A stretch of 58,750 bases of DNA from JBCCFK01 sp965262315 (GTDB lineage: Bacteria > Actinomycetota > Acidimicrobiia > Acidimicrobiales > UBA8592), in contig CBDHFJ010000136.1 in the NCBI GenBank assembly GCA_965262315.1, forward strand, positions 1-58,750, written 5' to 3'. The translations under genes were made by a program, and so were the position numbers. The notes under the pieces are model-generated. The model worked only from the letters and a program-made list of their open reading frames with translations. It was not told the origin of the DNA and did no database searches. Numbering within the stretch: the stretch's first letter is position 1; the number at the start of each line of letters is the position of its first letter. This document shows positions 33,276 through 41,224 of the stretch, piece by piece.

Positions 33276-34231
33276 CTGACGGCCCCGATCGTGGGGACGA
33301 GCGACTCGGCCCCGATGTCGGTCAGCGCCTGCATTGCCGGCTCGACCAACGAGGCGTCGGGGAGGTGGCCCACCACCGCGCCGCCGGAGCCGGCGAGGCA
33401 CGCGCCGCCACCCACGGAGCGGATGGCGTCGACCATCTCGGCGTCGGTGTCGGCGATCGACCAGAACCGGGTGCGGAGATCGAACGCCTCATCCGCCAGC
33501 TCGGGCCAGACGGACGGCGCCGTGCCGGCGTCCAGTGCGGCTCGCCCTTCAGCAGCGAGTGCAGCGAATCGGGTCATTGCCGCGATCACCGCGGGGTCGC
33601 CGGACTCCCACCGGTCACGAACGGGGGCGTGCACGGCCCCGGAGTGCTCGCCGGGGTCGTCGGTCCACGCCAGGAGCAGCGTCGGCAGGCCGGCGGGGTC
33701 GAGTCGGTGGTAGCGCTGCGGATCCCACGGTTCGTCGAAACGCATGTCGACGAGACCGCCCATCGACTGCACGACCCGGTCCTGGGGACCGGCCGCCCAG
33801 CCCATGACGTCCACCTCGGCCCCCAGCGCCAACCGGGCCAGCTCGACCGGCTCCGATGTCGGCCAGAGCGCAGCGATGGTGCCCACCACGACGGCGCTCG
33901 ACCCGGCCAGTCCGACCTGGCGAGGGATGTCCGACTCGAACAGCAGCCGATGCGGTGGAGGGGCGTGGCCGGCCCGGTCGAGTTGGATCACCGCAGCGGC
34001 GAGCAGTTCCAGGCCTTCGTCCAGGCGCCCCTCATCGAGTGCGTTCCGAAGATTCGCAACGCAGCTGCCGGCGAGCGAGCGCTCGGGCGCCACCAGCTCC
34101 CACCGGTCCGCGGGCTCCGCAACCACCGTCGACGCGAAGTCGTCGATCGTCGCCGCGATCACCCGGCCACCGAAGCCGTCCGAGGGATTGCCGAGCAGGC
34201 CGACGCGGGCCGGGACTCGGACCTGGGGCAC
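33272..34231 (-). CDS. GHMP-family sugar kinase (glucuronokinase-like)
   Basis: 319 residues from GTG 34231, 14 bases after the sufU stop. GHMP motifs are clear: motif 1 ARVGLLGNPSDGFGGR, motif 2 IPRQVGLAGSSAVVVG (the ATP loop) and motif 3 GGACLAGSGGAVVG. The GNPSD and PRQVGLxGSS forms are those of glucuronokinase-like members, which phosphorylate a uronic acid or hexose at C1. The coupled nucleotidyltransferase downstream supports a salvage route to a UDP- or other NDP-sugar. Its position at the end of a SUF operon is unusual. The exact sugar is inference. Confidence 0.85.
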   Translation of the reverse strand: MPQVRVPARVGLLGNPSDGFGGRVIAATIDDFASTVVAEPADRWELVAPERSLAGSCVANLRNALDEGRLDEGLELLAAAVIQLDRAGHAPPPHRLLFESDIPRQVGLAGSSAVVVGTIAALWPTSEPVELARLALGAEVDVMGWAAGPQDRVVQSMGGLVDMRFDEPWDPQRYHRLDPAGLPTLLLAWTDDPGEHSGAVHAPVRDRWESGDPAVIAAMTRFAALAAEGRAALDAGTAPSVWPELADEAFDLRTRFWSIADTDAEMVDAIRSVGGGACLAGSGGAVVGHLPDASLVEPAMQALTDIGAESLVPTIGAVR

Positions 34232-34245
34232 GACGGAGTTGCCGG

Positions 34246-34716
34246 TCAGGCGGTGGCGTCGTCGAGCGCCTGGGTCAGGGTGTTCCAGCCGAGGGTCGCG
34301 CACTTGATGCGCACCGGGAACTTCACCACACCTCGCAAGGCCTCGAGGTCCCCCAGGTCGGCCTCGACCTCGGCCAACTCCATCTCGCCCTCGCCATCGA
34401 GCCCGCTCTCGTGGATGCTCATCATCTGCTTGAACGCCTTGGTGACCTCGCGGGCCTCGGCGACGCTCTTGCCCTTGATGGCGGCCGACATCATCGACCC
34501 CGACGACTGCGAGATCGAACAGCCCTGCCCACCGATCTTGACGTCCTCGATGACGCCGTCGTCGTTGACGTCGATGTACACCACGATCTCGTCGCCGCAC
34601 AGCGGATTGAACCCCTCGGCCCGAACGGCCGGCGGGGTCTCCAGCTCGCCACGATTCCGGGGGGTCCGGTAGTGGTCGAGGATGATTTCTCGGTAGAGGT
34701 CTTCGAGTCCTGCCAT
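34246..34716 (-). CDS. sufU: Fe-S assembly sulfur acceptor SufU
   Basis: 156 residues. SufU is a zinc protein that takes persulfide sulfur from SufS and passes it to SufBCD. Zinc ligands are visible at C40 and D42 (NPLCGD), C66 (GQGCSIS) and C139 (RIKCATLGW). The 18-20 residue insertion between the second and third cysteines that marks SufU rather than IscU is present (FKQMMSIHESGLDGEG). It lies 35 bases after the SufS stop in the same operon. Confidence 0.95.
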   Translation of the reverse strand: MAGLEDLYREIILDHYRTPRNRGELETPPAVRAEGFNPLCGDEIVVYIDVNDDGVIEDVKIGGQGCSISQSSGSMMSAAIKGKSVAEAREVTKAFKQMMSIHESGLDGEGEMELAEVEADLGDLEALRGVVKFPVRIKCATLGWNTLTQALDDATA

Positions 34717-34751
34717 GGTGTTCTCCGGGGTCCGAGGCTACCGAGCAGCGA

Positions 34752-35983
34752 TCAGAAGCCGAACATGTCGCCGGCCTCGGCCAACGCGTCGATGAACGCA
34801 TCGACGTCGGATTCGTCGTTGTACAGGTAGAGCGACAGCCGAGTGGTGGCGGCCACGCCGAGCACCTGCATCAGCGGCTTCGCGCAGTGGTTCCCCGCCC
34901 GGACGCAGATGTTGTACTGGTCCAGGACCTGGGCGATGTCGTGCGGGTGCACCATGCCGTACTCGAGGCTGATCACGCCGCCGCGACCGGCAGGCTCGGA
35001 CGGCCCGTGGACGGTGATCTCGTCGCCGTAGCGCTCGGTCAGCGCCCGGAGCGTGTACGCGGTCAGCTGGCCCTCGTGCTCGCGGACGTTCTCCATGCCG
35101 ATGCAGTTCAGGTAGTCGATCGCGGCACCGAGGCCCACGGCCTCGCCCACCATGGGGGTGCCGGCCTCGAACTTCCACGGGAGCTCGTTGGTGGTGAACC
35201 CGTCCTTGGTCACCTGGAGGATCATCTCGCCGCCACCGAGGAACGGGGGCATGGCGTCGAGCAGCTCGGCGCGACCCCACAGCACCCCGATGCCCATGGG
35301 GCCCAGGAGCTTGTGGCCGGTGAAGACCACGAAGTCGGCGTCCATCGCCTGCACGTCGGTGGGGTTGTGGGGCACGTACTGGCTGGCGTCGACCAGCGCC
35401 AGCGCGCCGGCAGCATGGGCCTTGTCGACCAGCTCACGGACGGGGTTGATCGTGCCCAACACGTTGGACATGGCCGTGACGCAGAACAGCTTGGCTCCGT
35501 CGAGGAGCGTGTCCAGGTCGGCGGTGTCGAGGCGACCCTCGGCGTCGATCGGGACCCAGCGCAACTCGATGCCCTTCTCGGCGGCGAGCATGTGCCACGG
35601 GATGATGTTGGCGTGGTGCTCCATCTCGGTCACCACGACCGTGTCTCCCGCCGACAGGTTGGCGCGACCCCAGGTCTGGCCACGAGGTTGACGGCCTCGG
35701 TGGCGTTCTTGGTGAACACGACCTCGGCGCGATCGGGGGCGTTGATGAACGCCTTGACCTTGTCTCGGGCACCTTCGAGCGCGTCGGTGGCCTCGACCGC
35801 CAACTGGTACGAACCGCGGTGGACGTTGGCGTTGTGCTGGCTGTAGTAGTCGGTCATCGCCTCGATGACCTGACGGGGCTTCTGCGACGTGTTGGCCGAG
35901 TCGAGGTAGATCAGCGGCTTGCCGTTGATCTGGCGCGACAGGATCGGGAAGTCGGCCTTGATCCGAGCGACGTCGATGGTCAT
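34752..35983 (-). CDS. sufS: Cysteine desulfurase SufS (frameshifted)
   Basis: The N-terminal part (IKADFPILSRQINGKPLIYLD, NANVHRGSY, FTKNATEAVNLVA) and the rest (TEMEHHANIIPWH, the Schiff-base lysine in FTGHKLLGPMGIG, catalytic cysteine in RAGNHCAKPLMQ) are in different frames. The break is at 35677-35682: one G is missing on the plus strand (GGCC where GGGCC is expected). Restoring it yields QTWGRANLSAGDTVVVTEM and a 410-residue protein of normal size. SufS is a PLP enzyme supplying sulfur to SufU and is usually essential, so a sequence error is more likely than a real mutation. ATG 35983 overlaps the sufC stop. Confidence 0.92.
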
Positions 35984-36726
35984 CGCCAGGCCTCGTAGCC
36001 GTCGCGTTCGAGGCGCTCCACCAGTTCGAGGCCGCCGGAGTCGACGATGGCGCCGTCGATCAGGATGTGCACGTGATCGGGCTGGAGGTGATCCAGGAGT
36101 CGTTGGTAGTGGGTGATCGCCAGCACACCGAGTCGGGTCCGGTCCTTGCGGACCTCCTGGACTCCGGTGGCCACGATCTTGAGGGCGTCGATGTCGAGGC
36201 CGGAATCGGTCTCGTCGAGAATCGCCATCTCGGGCTCGAGCAGGGCCATCTGGAGAATCTCGTTGCGCTTCTTCTCGCCGCCGGAGAAGCCCTCGTTGAG
36301 GTAGCGGTCGGCGAACTTGGAGTCCATGCCGAGGCGGTCCATCCAGCGCAGCATCGACTTGCGGAGATCGAGCACGGAGATCTCTTCACCCCGGCGAGCG
36401 AGCACCGCCTGGCGCAGGAAGTTCAGCACCGAGACGCCAGGGAACTCCTGGGGGTACTGGAAGGCCAGGAACAGGCCGGCCTTGCCGCGCACCTCGGCGC
36501 TCCAGTCGGTGATGTCATCGCCGCGGAACCTGATCGATCCGCTGGTGATCTCGTACTCGGGGCTGCCGAGCAGCGCCGACGCGAGGGTCGACTTGCCGGA
36601 GCCGTTGGGGCCCATCAGGGCGTGGACCTCACCTTCGCCGACGGTCAGCGTGACACCCTTCAGGATCTGGGTGCCGTCTTCGGCTGCGACGTGGAGGTCC
36701 TCGATCTCGAACAGCGGGTCACTCAC
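35980..36726 (-). CDS. sufC: SufC-type ABC ATPase, paralogue 2 (canonical)
   Basis: 248 residues, standard SufC. Walker A GPNGSGKST, Q-loop AFQYP, signature FSGGEKKRNEI, Walker B AILDETDSGLDIDAL and switch AITHYQR all match the typical SufC forms, including the DETDSGLD variant. It is the first gene of sufC-sufS-sufU-kinase-nucleotidyltransferase on the minus strand, preceded by the third copy of the SUF promoter element. Together with the copy at 29779 it makes two SufC proteins; this one resembles the housekeeping version more closely. Confidence 0.95.
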   Translation of the reverse strand: MSDPLFEIEDLHVAAEDGTQILKGVTLTVGEGEVHALMGPNGSGKSTLASALLGSPEYEITSGSIRFRGDDITDWSAEVRGKAGLFLAFQYPQEFPGVSVLNFLRQAVLARRGEEISVLDLRKSMLRWMDRLGMDSKFADRYLNEGFSGGEKKRNEILQMALLEPEMAILDETDSGLDIDALKIVATGVQEVRKDRTRLGVLAITHYQRLLDHLQPDHVHILIDGAIVDSGGLELVERLERDGYEAWR

Positions 36727-36742
36727 GAGAGAAAGTCTATTC

Positions 36743-36780
36743 CGACCGTCGGGATTAGCACTATCCCCGTAGGAGAAATT
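36743..36780 (-). promoter_or_regulatory. SUF operator/promoter element, site 3 (upstream of sufC-sufS-sufU)
   Basis: Read on the minus strand, ATTTCTC precedes the core CTACGGGGATAG (36772-36761), then TGCTAATCCCG. It aligns without gaps to site 2, and the core ends 34 bases before the sufC start. It overlaps the stop codon of the upstream 130-residue gene. Confidence 0.6.
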
Positions 36781-37171
36781 AGGCGCTGGCGTTCAGATCC
36801 TCTTTCCAGGCGCGGAAGCGGCGGTGGGTCTCGCCGCTGGGGCCGATGCCCGAGGCCGAACCGTCTGCGAAGAGATCGAGGGTGTGGACCCTTCGCATAT
36901 CCCGCGAGTCGATGGCCACGTAGCGGCTGTGCTCGCCGCGGGCGGGGCCCGCCCGCCACAGGAGCCAGTGTCCCAGCCGGCGCTTGTAGGCGATGCGGTG
37001 AGATTGGCCGATGTCATCGCCGGCTGTCAGGAGCTCCTCGGGTGCCTCGATCCATGCCGAGGCAGGGATGTTGCGGTCCCGGATGGGCGTGGGAGGCAGG
37101 TCCTCGGTGTGGACAGGAGTGGGGTCGAAGGGGCGCTCGTCCGCGGGGAGTGCTCGGCCGGAGTCGCTCAC
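36779..37171 (-). CDS. Conserved-looking hypothetical protein
   Basis: 130 residues from GTG 37171, which overlaps the metallo-hydrolase stop (GTGA), so the two are co-translated. Soluble, no signal. A Pro-rich N-terminus (PFDPTPVHTEDLPPTPIRDR) leads to a compact region with GHWLLWRAGPA, SRYVAIDSRD and a C-terminal THRRFRAWKEDL. I do not recognise the family. The coupling suggests a role connected with the metallo-beta-lactamase-fold protein. Confidence 0.75.
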   Translation of the reverse strand: MSDSGRALPADERPFDPTPVHTEDLPPTPIRDRNIPASAWIEAPEELLTAGDDIGQSHRIAYKRRLGHWLLWRAGPARGEHSRYVAIDSRDMRRVHTLDLFADGSASGIGPSGETHRRFRAWKEDLNASA

Positions 37172-37776
37172 CAGCCGCGGTCGATCCACTCGTCGAGCTT
37201 CGGGCGCTCGGTACCGACCGTGGTGTCGAGCCCGTGGCCGGGGAAGACCACGGTCTCCTTGGGCAGCGTGAACAGGCGACGGTCGATGGATTCGATGATG
37301 GTGTCGAAATCGCCGCCCTCGTACTGGGTCGCCCCCGGCCCGCCGGGGAAGAGGGTGTCCCCGCTGAAGAGGACGGGTGCGCCCTCGAGCTTGAAGCACA
37401 TCGAGCCTGGTGTGTGCCCCGGCGTGTGGATGGTGTGGAGCCGCAGGCGGCCGACCTCGATGACCGACTCGTCCTCGAGGATCTCGTCGTAGCTGTCGAG
37501 CATGTGCGCGTCCTGTTGGGTCACGTGCACGGAGTAGCCGGCGTCGCGCACCGCGGGGACCGCCTGGATGTGGTCCCAGTGGCCGTGGGTCTCCAACACC
37601 TCCCGCACGCCCAGCTGCTTGCAGAGGTCGAGCAGGAGCTCGTGCTCGTTGGCAGCGTCGAGCAGCACCGCGTCGCCGGTCTCCCGGCACCGCAGGACGA
37701 AGACGTTGTTCTCGACGGGGCCGACGACCACCTTGTGGATCTCGGCGGCGGTGTCCTGGTAGTGCAACGTGGCCAT
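37168..37776 (-). CDS. Metallo-beta-lactamase-fold hydrolase (glyoxalase II-like)
   Basis: 202 residues. The metal-binding motif is ETHGHWDHIQ (H-x-H-x-D-H), followed by HTPGHTPGSMCF, LFSGDTLFPGG and a C-terminal VFPGHGLDT, as in hydroxyacylglutathione hydrolase-like and related thioester hydrolases. It lacks the extra C-terminal domain of true glyoxalase II, so the substrate is open. ATG 37776 is favoured over an upstream in-frame ATG because homology begins at ATLHYQDT. Confidence 0.88.
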   Translation of the reverse strand: MATLHYQDTAAEIHKVVVGPVENNVFVLRCRETGDAVLLDAANEHELLLDLCKQLGVREVLETHGHWDHIQAVPAVRDAGYSVHVTQQDAHMLDSYDEILEDESVIEVGRLRLHTIHTPGHTPGSMCFKLEGAPVLFSGDTLFPGGPGATQYEGGDFDTIIESIDRRLFTLPKETVVFPGHGLDTTVGTERPKLDEWIDRGW

Positions 37777-37903
37777 GCCCGAACCGTAGTCCCTCCCGTC
37801 CCCGTGCCGACCGTGTTCGTGGTCGGTGCCAGGCACGGGTGCGAACACCGTCGGTCCGCTGGGTGCGGGTCGGTGGCGCGGGCGCCGCTACCGTTGCTCG
37901 GCG

Positions 37904-38422
37904 ATGATCTGGGTCTTCGTCGCCGTCGGTGCGGTGCTCATTCTCTCCATTGCCTGGTTCGCCGTGAACCTCGTCACCGCCCGTCTCAACGCCACGCCGG
38001 CGCTGGCCGTCTTCGACATCGAGGAGGCCACCGACTACATCGCCGACAACCTGCCCCAGCGCGTGCAGAACCAGCTCAGCCACGACGACGTCCGGCTGCT
38101 CCTGCGCTGGGAGCTCACGTACTTCCGTGAACGCGGCGTCGCCAGCTTCGGTGGCGTCGACCATGCCGCCGAACGGGCGGCGAAGCAGGGCGAGGCGGTC
38201 GTGGCCGACGAAGACGACATCGTGGACGAGCTCCTCACCCGCGCCCGCGAGGAAGGGCTCGACGTGGACGAGGTCGACATCGTCTGCGTCACGGACCTCA
38301 CGTCGGACTACCTGGTGGCCATCGGCGCTGTCGGCCTGAGCGTCGACATGGAAGGTGTCGAGCGCCTTCCGGTGGCAGACGAGGCGCTCGGCGAACTCGA
38401 CCAGCCCGAGGAAAATCCCTGA
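37904..38422 (+). CDS. Membrane-anchored hypothetical protein
   Basis: 172 residues: one N-terminal membrane helix (MIWVFVAVGAVLILSIAWFA), then a soluble, acidic domain. The segment ATDYIADNLPQRVQNQLSHD, followed by VRLLLRWELTYFRERG, resembles a short helical domain seen in other actinobacterial hypotheticals, but no function is known to me. It probably faces the cytoplasm or periplasm as a single-pass protein. The stop is directly followed by the candidate RNA locus. Confidence 0.82.
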   Translation: MIWVFVAVGAVLILSIAWFAVNLVTARLNATPALAVFDIEEATDYIADNLPQRVQNQLSHDDVRLLLRWELTYFRERGVASFGGVDHAAERAAKQGEAVVADEDDIVDELLTRAREEGLDVDEVDIVCVTDLTSDYLVAIGAVGLSVDMEGVERLPVADEALGELDQPEENP

Positions 38423-38742
38423 AAGCTGCCGACGAAGCGCCCCAGCTGTGCTTTCATGGGGCCACCATAGAAAGGAGGTGGTCCAAATCAGTAGCGAAAC
38501 ATTTGGGACTATGGAGGTGGCCAGCCGCTAGGTGGCCCCTGGACTCACCTGGTGAATCATCACTGGTCACCGCCGGGATCGACGGTCGGAAGCTGGTCCC
38601 ATCCGACACACGCAACGTGGGAAACCCTGCCATCGCGATGGCAGCCTGACGTCGGCGACAAACGTTCCCCGGGCTTTTCCAGGAAATCTGGGTACGGAGG
38701 TCCCTCTTCGGAGGGGCCTCCGTACTGCTTTTCGGGTCGGGT
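38423..38742 (+). ncRNA. Candidate structured RNA or short-ORF transcript
   Basis: 320 bases with no normal gene but strong signals. AGAAAGGAGGTGGTCC (38469-38484) matches 15 of 16 bases of the perfect complement of the usual 16S rRNA 3' end. The flanking CCACCATAG (38462) and CTATGG-AGG-TGGCC (38509) can pair and would mask it. CTGCCATCGCGATGGCAG (38629 region) is a perfect palindrome, and a strong terminator closes the locus at 38692. Two short frames start near the ribosome site: one encoding ISSETFGTMEVASR then stop at 38529, and one with no ATG covering 38461-38649 that ends in SDTRNVGNPAIAMAA. I cannot say which, if either, is translated. Confidence 0.45.
38692..38736 (+). terminator. 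Rho-independent-like terminator
   Basis: A 15-bp stem (GTACGGAGGTCCCTC with GAGGGGCCTCCGTAC, one G-U pair), a TTCG tetraloop and a short T-run (TGCTTTTCGG). It is the strongest terminator in the window. It ends the plus-strand RNA locus just before the convergent MFS gene stop at 38743, and may serve both strands. Confidence 0.9.
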
Positions 38743-40182
38743 TCAGCTGGGGTCCGGGGCGGCCTGCCGGGCCCGATCGCGGGCCGAGCCGGCCGGGAAG
38801 GTGATCATCACCGAGACCCCGGCGGCGAGGTACGCAACCAGCACCCAGATGTAGGCCCAGCGGACCCCCTGCATGCTGGTGTCGTCCGCTGCGACGCTGA
38901 TGAGGGTCACCACCACCGAGATGCCCAGGGCGTACGCCGCCTGGCGCATCGTGTTGAACGTGGCGCCCGCCACGCCGAACCGGGCCATCGGCACGTCGCT
39001 CAGGCCCGCGCTCGACCAGGTCGCGACCGTCAAGCCGATCCCCAGGCCGACCAGCAACGAGATTGGGACGTAGGTGCCCCACACGCTCGAGTTCTCGTCG
39101 AGGACGAGCACGAACAGCAGGTAGCCGAATGCGCAACTCATGCAGCCGCCGCCGAGCAGCCACCGGTGGCCGACTCGATCCGCCCAGCGCCCCGTGATGG
39201 GCGAGACGATGGCCGACATCAGCGGCGAGGGCGCCAGCGCCAGGCCCACCTGTCGGATCGGCAGATCCCACACCTCCTGGAGCAGCAGCGAGCTGGCGAA
39301 CAGTCCTGCGGTGAACCCCAGGCCGTACAGGAACAGCCCGATGTTGGCGCTGGTGAACGACTGGTAGCGGAAGAGCGTCAGGTCGATCAGCGGCTCGGGG
39401 TGCACCCGGCACCGGTGGATCAGCAGCGGCACCAGCGCCAAGCCGCCGACGAACAACCCGATGACCCGGAGGTCACCGATGCCCCAGGTCTCGCTCTGGA
39501 CGATCGCCACCATCACCAGTGCGACCGACACGGTACCGAGGGGCACACCGATCGGGTCGATGCGCCCGGTGGCGTCGGGATCGCTCGACTCACGCAGGAG
39601 CCGCGGGCCGAGGAACAACACGAGGATGCACAGCGGGACGTTCAGCCAGAAGATGCCTCGCCACGACGTGACGTCGATCAGCGCCGACCCCACGACGGGA
39701 CCCACCACCGCTCCGAGACCGCCGGTGGCGCCGGCGATCCCGATGGCGGTGCTGCGTTTGGTGGGCGGGAACTCGGGCAGCATCACCGCGAAGCTGGCCG
39801 CGAACGTGATGGAACCACCGACGGCCTGGACGACACGCGCCGCGATCAACAAACCGACGGTGGGGGCCAGCGCGCAGAGCATCGACCCCACCCCGAAGAC
39901 GGCAACGCCCGGCAGGTAGACCTTGCGGCGTCCGATGCTGTCGGCCACCCGTCCCGAGAGCATCAGCAGCGATCCGACGACGATGTTGTACGACGAGATC
40001 ACCCAGCTGAGCTGGCTGGCCGACACGTCGAAGTCCTCCCGGATCGACGGGAACGCCACGTTGACCGCCGACACGTCGATGACCACCAGGAAGGTCACCA
40101 GGGTGGACACGAAGAGTGCAGCCCACGCCCGTCGCGGAATCGCGTCGTCGAGGCCAACGCTCCCCGCTGCATCCTGAGCCAT
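38743..40182 (-). CDS. MFS multidrug/solute exporter, DHA2 (14-TM) type
   Basis: 479 residues with about 13-14 hydrophobic segments. DHA2-family landmarks are FLVVIDVSAVNVAFPSI in TM1, WVISSYNIVVGSLLMLSGRV in TM2, DSIGRRKVYLPG in the following loop (motif A) and GATGGLGAVVGPVVGSALI in TM5 (motif C of antiporters). It is a proton-driven exporter of unknown substrate. ATG 40182 begins just before the first helix. It is transcribed divergently from the small gene at 40260 with 77 bases between. Confidence 0.93.
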   Translation of the reverse strand: MAQDAAGSVGLDDAIPRRAWAALFVSTLVTFLVVIDVSAVNVAFPSIREDFDVSASQLSWVISSYNIVVGSLLMLSGRVADSIGRRKVYLPGVAVFGVGSMLCALAPTVGLLIAARVVQAVGGSITFAASFAVMLPEFPPTKRSTAIGIAGATGGLGAVVGPVVGSALIDVTSWRGIFWLNVPLCILVLFLGPRLLRESSDPDATGRIDPIGVPLGTVSVALVMVAIVQSETWGIGDLRVIGLFVGGLALVPLLIHRCRVHPEPLIDLTLFRYQSFTSANIGLFLYGLGFTAGLFASSLLLQEVWDLPIRQVGLALAPSPLMSAIVSPITGRWADRVGHRWLLGGGCMSCAFGYLLFVLVLDENSSVWGTYVPISLLVGLGIGLTVATWSSAGLSDVPMARFGVAGATFNTMRQAAYALGISVVVTLISVAADDTSMQGVRWAYIWVLVAYLAAGVSVMITFPAGSARDRARQAAPDPS

Positions 40183-40259
40183 CGGCGGCACCCTACCGCC
40201 GAGGGCCGTTCGGGCCCGGAATCGCCGTCGAGGGCAGCGGCGGGGGTACATTCGAGGAC

Positions 40260-40451
40260 ATGGAGCGACCCACCCGCGTGCATGGCTTTCGCTGGCTCGG
40301 CGACAAGCGCACCCAGTACGTGTACGACCTGGACGACATCAGCGACGAGGACGTGATCCACGAGATCATCGCGTCCGAGCAGTATCTGGTGTTCGGTCCC
40401 GACACCCTGGCCGAAGCACGCAATCGCGGGTATCGCCACCGCACCGCCTGA
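40260..40451 (+). CDS. Small hypothetical protein
   Basis: 63 residues, soluble, starting at ATG 40260. The composition is that of a real protein (RVHGFRWLGDKRTQYVYDLD, then DEDVIHEIIASEQYLVFGPD). No family is known to me. It lies 3 bases before the alpha/beta-hydrolase-like gene and is probably co-transcribed with it. Confidence 0.75.
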   Translation: MERPTRVHGFRWLGDKRTQYVYDLDDISDEDVIHEIIASEQYLVFGPDTLAEARNRGYRHRTA

Positions 40452-40454
40452 CGG

Positions 40455-41216
40455 GTGTCGCACCAGTTCGCGTCCGACGGCCTGCAGCTCGTCGGACGGC
40501 TCGCGCGTCCGGACCGCATCCCCACCGGGGGGGCGCCGGGACTGGTGATCTGTCACGGCTTCCCCACACGAGCCAACGGCGTCACCGACCCCGGCCGCTC
40601 GTACTACGACCTCGCCGAACGCATCGCCGAGGACATGGGGTGGATGGCCCTGGCCTTCACGTACCGCGGGTGCGGAGAGTCCGAAGGCGACTTCTCCCTC
40701 GGCGGTTGGCTCCGTGACGTCCTGCACGCGGTCGAACACCTCGATGCCCGAGACGACGTCAGCGGCGTGTGGGTCGCCGGGTTCGGCACCGGCGGCGCGC
40801 TCGGCATCGCCGCGGCCGCCCGGTCCGATCTGATCCGGGGCGTGGCCGCGGTGTCGCCACCGGCGGACTTCAACGACTGGATCAACGAACCGGACGGGCT
40901 GCTCGCCTACGCCCGCCAGGTCAAGGCCATCAAGGACCCCGAATTCCCGCACGACGTCGATGCGTGGACCGCCGAGCTCGCCGAGATCAGTGCCAACAAC
41001 GCCGCGGCGCTCGTCGGCGAGATCCCGCTCCTGGTCATGCACGGCGCCGAGGACGACGTGGTGTCGGTCTTCGATGCTCGTGTGATCGCCGACGCGCACG
41101 GCGCCGCCGATCTGCGCATCATCTCCGGCGGGGGACACCGGCTGCGGTTCGACCCGCGGGCGATCGCCGTCTTCTTCGGCTGGCTGGACCGCGAACGCGC
41201 CAACGCTGCCGTCTGA
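40455..41216 (+). CDS. Alpha/beta-hydrolase-fold protein lacking the nucleophile serine
   Basis: 253 residues from GTG 40455. The fold is clear: oxyanion region LVICHGFPTRANGV, YRGCGESEGDFSLGGW, the nucleophile elbow WVAGFGTGGALGI, the acid in MHGAEDDVVSV and the histidine in SGGGHRLRF. At the elbow the usual G-x-S-x-G reads G-F-G-T-G, so the catalytic serine is glycine. The threonine next to it cannot simply replace it. The protein may be non-catalytic or use other chemistry. It runs in an operon with the 63-residue protein. Confidence 0.85.
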   Translation: MSHQFASDGLQLVGRLARPDRIPTGGAPGLVICHGFPTRANGVTDPGRSYYDLAERIAEDMGWMALAFTYRGCGESEGDFSLGGWLRDVLHAVEHLDARDDVSGVWVAGFGTGGALGIAAAARSDLIRGVAAVSPPADFNDWINEPDGLLAYARQVKAIKDPEFPHDVDAWTAELAEISANNAAALVGEIPLLVMHGAEDDVVSVFDARVIADAHGAADLRIISGGGHRLRFDPRAIAVFFGWLDRERANAAV

Positions 41217-41224
41217 GTCGTCGT

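Noticed and set aside
38469..38484. Fragment of a 16S rRNA gene on the opposite strand
   Set aside because: Only these 16 bases match the complement of the 16S tail; flanking sequence bears no resemblance to 16S.
38552..38854. 100-codon ORF starting ATG at 38552
   Set aside because: It runs through the strong terminator hairpin and into the antisense of the MFS gene, with no ribosome site.
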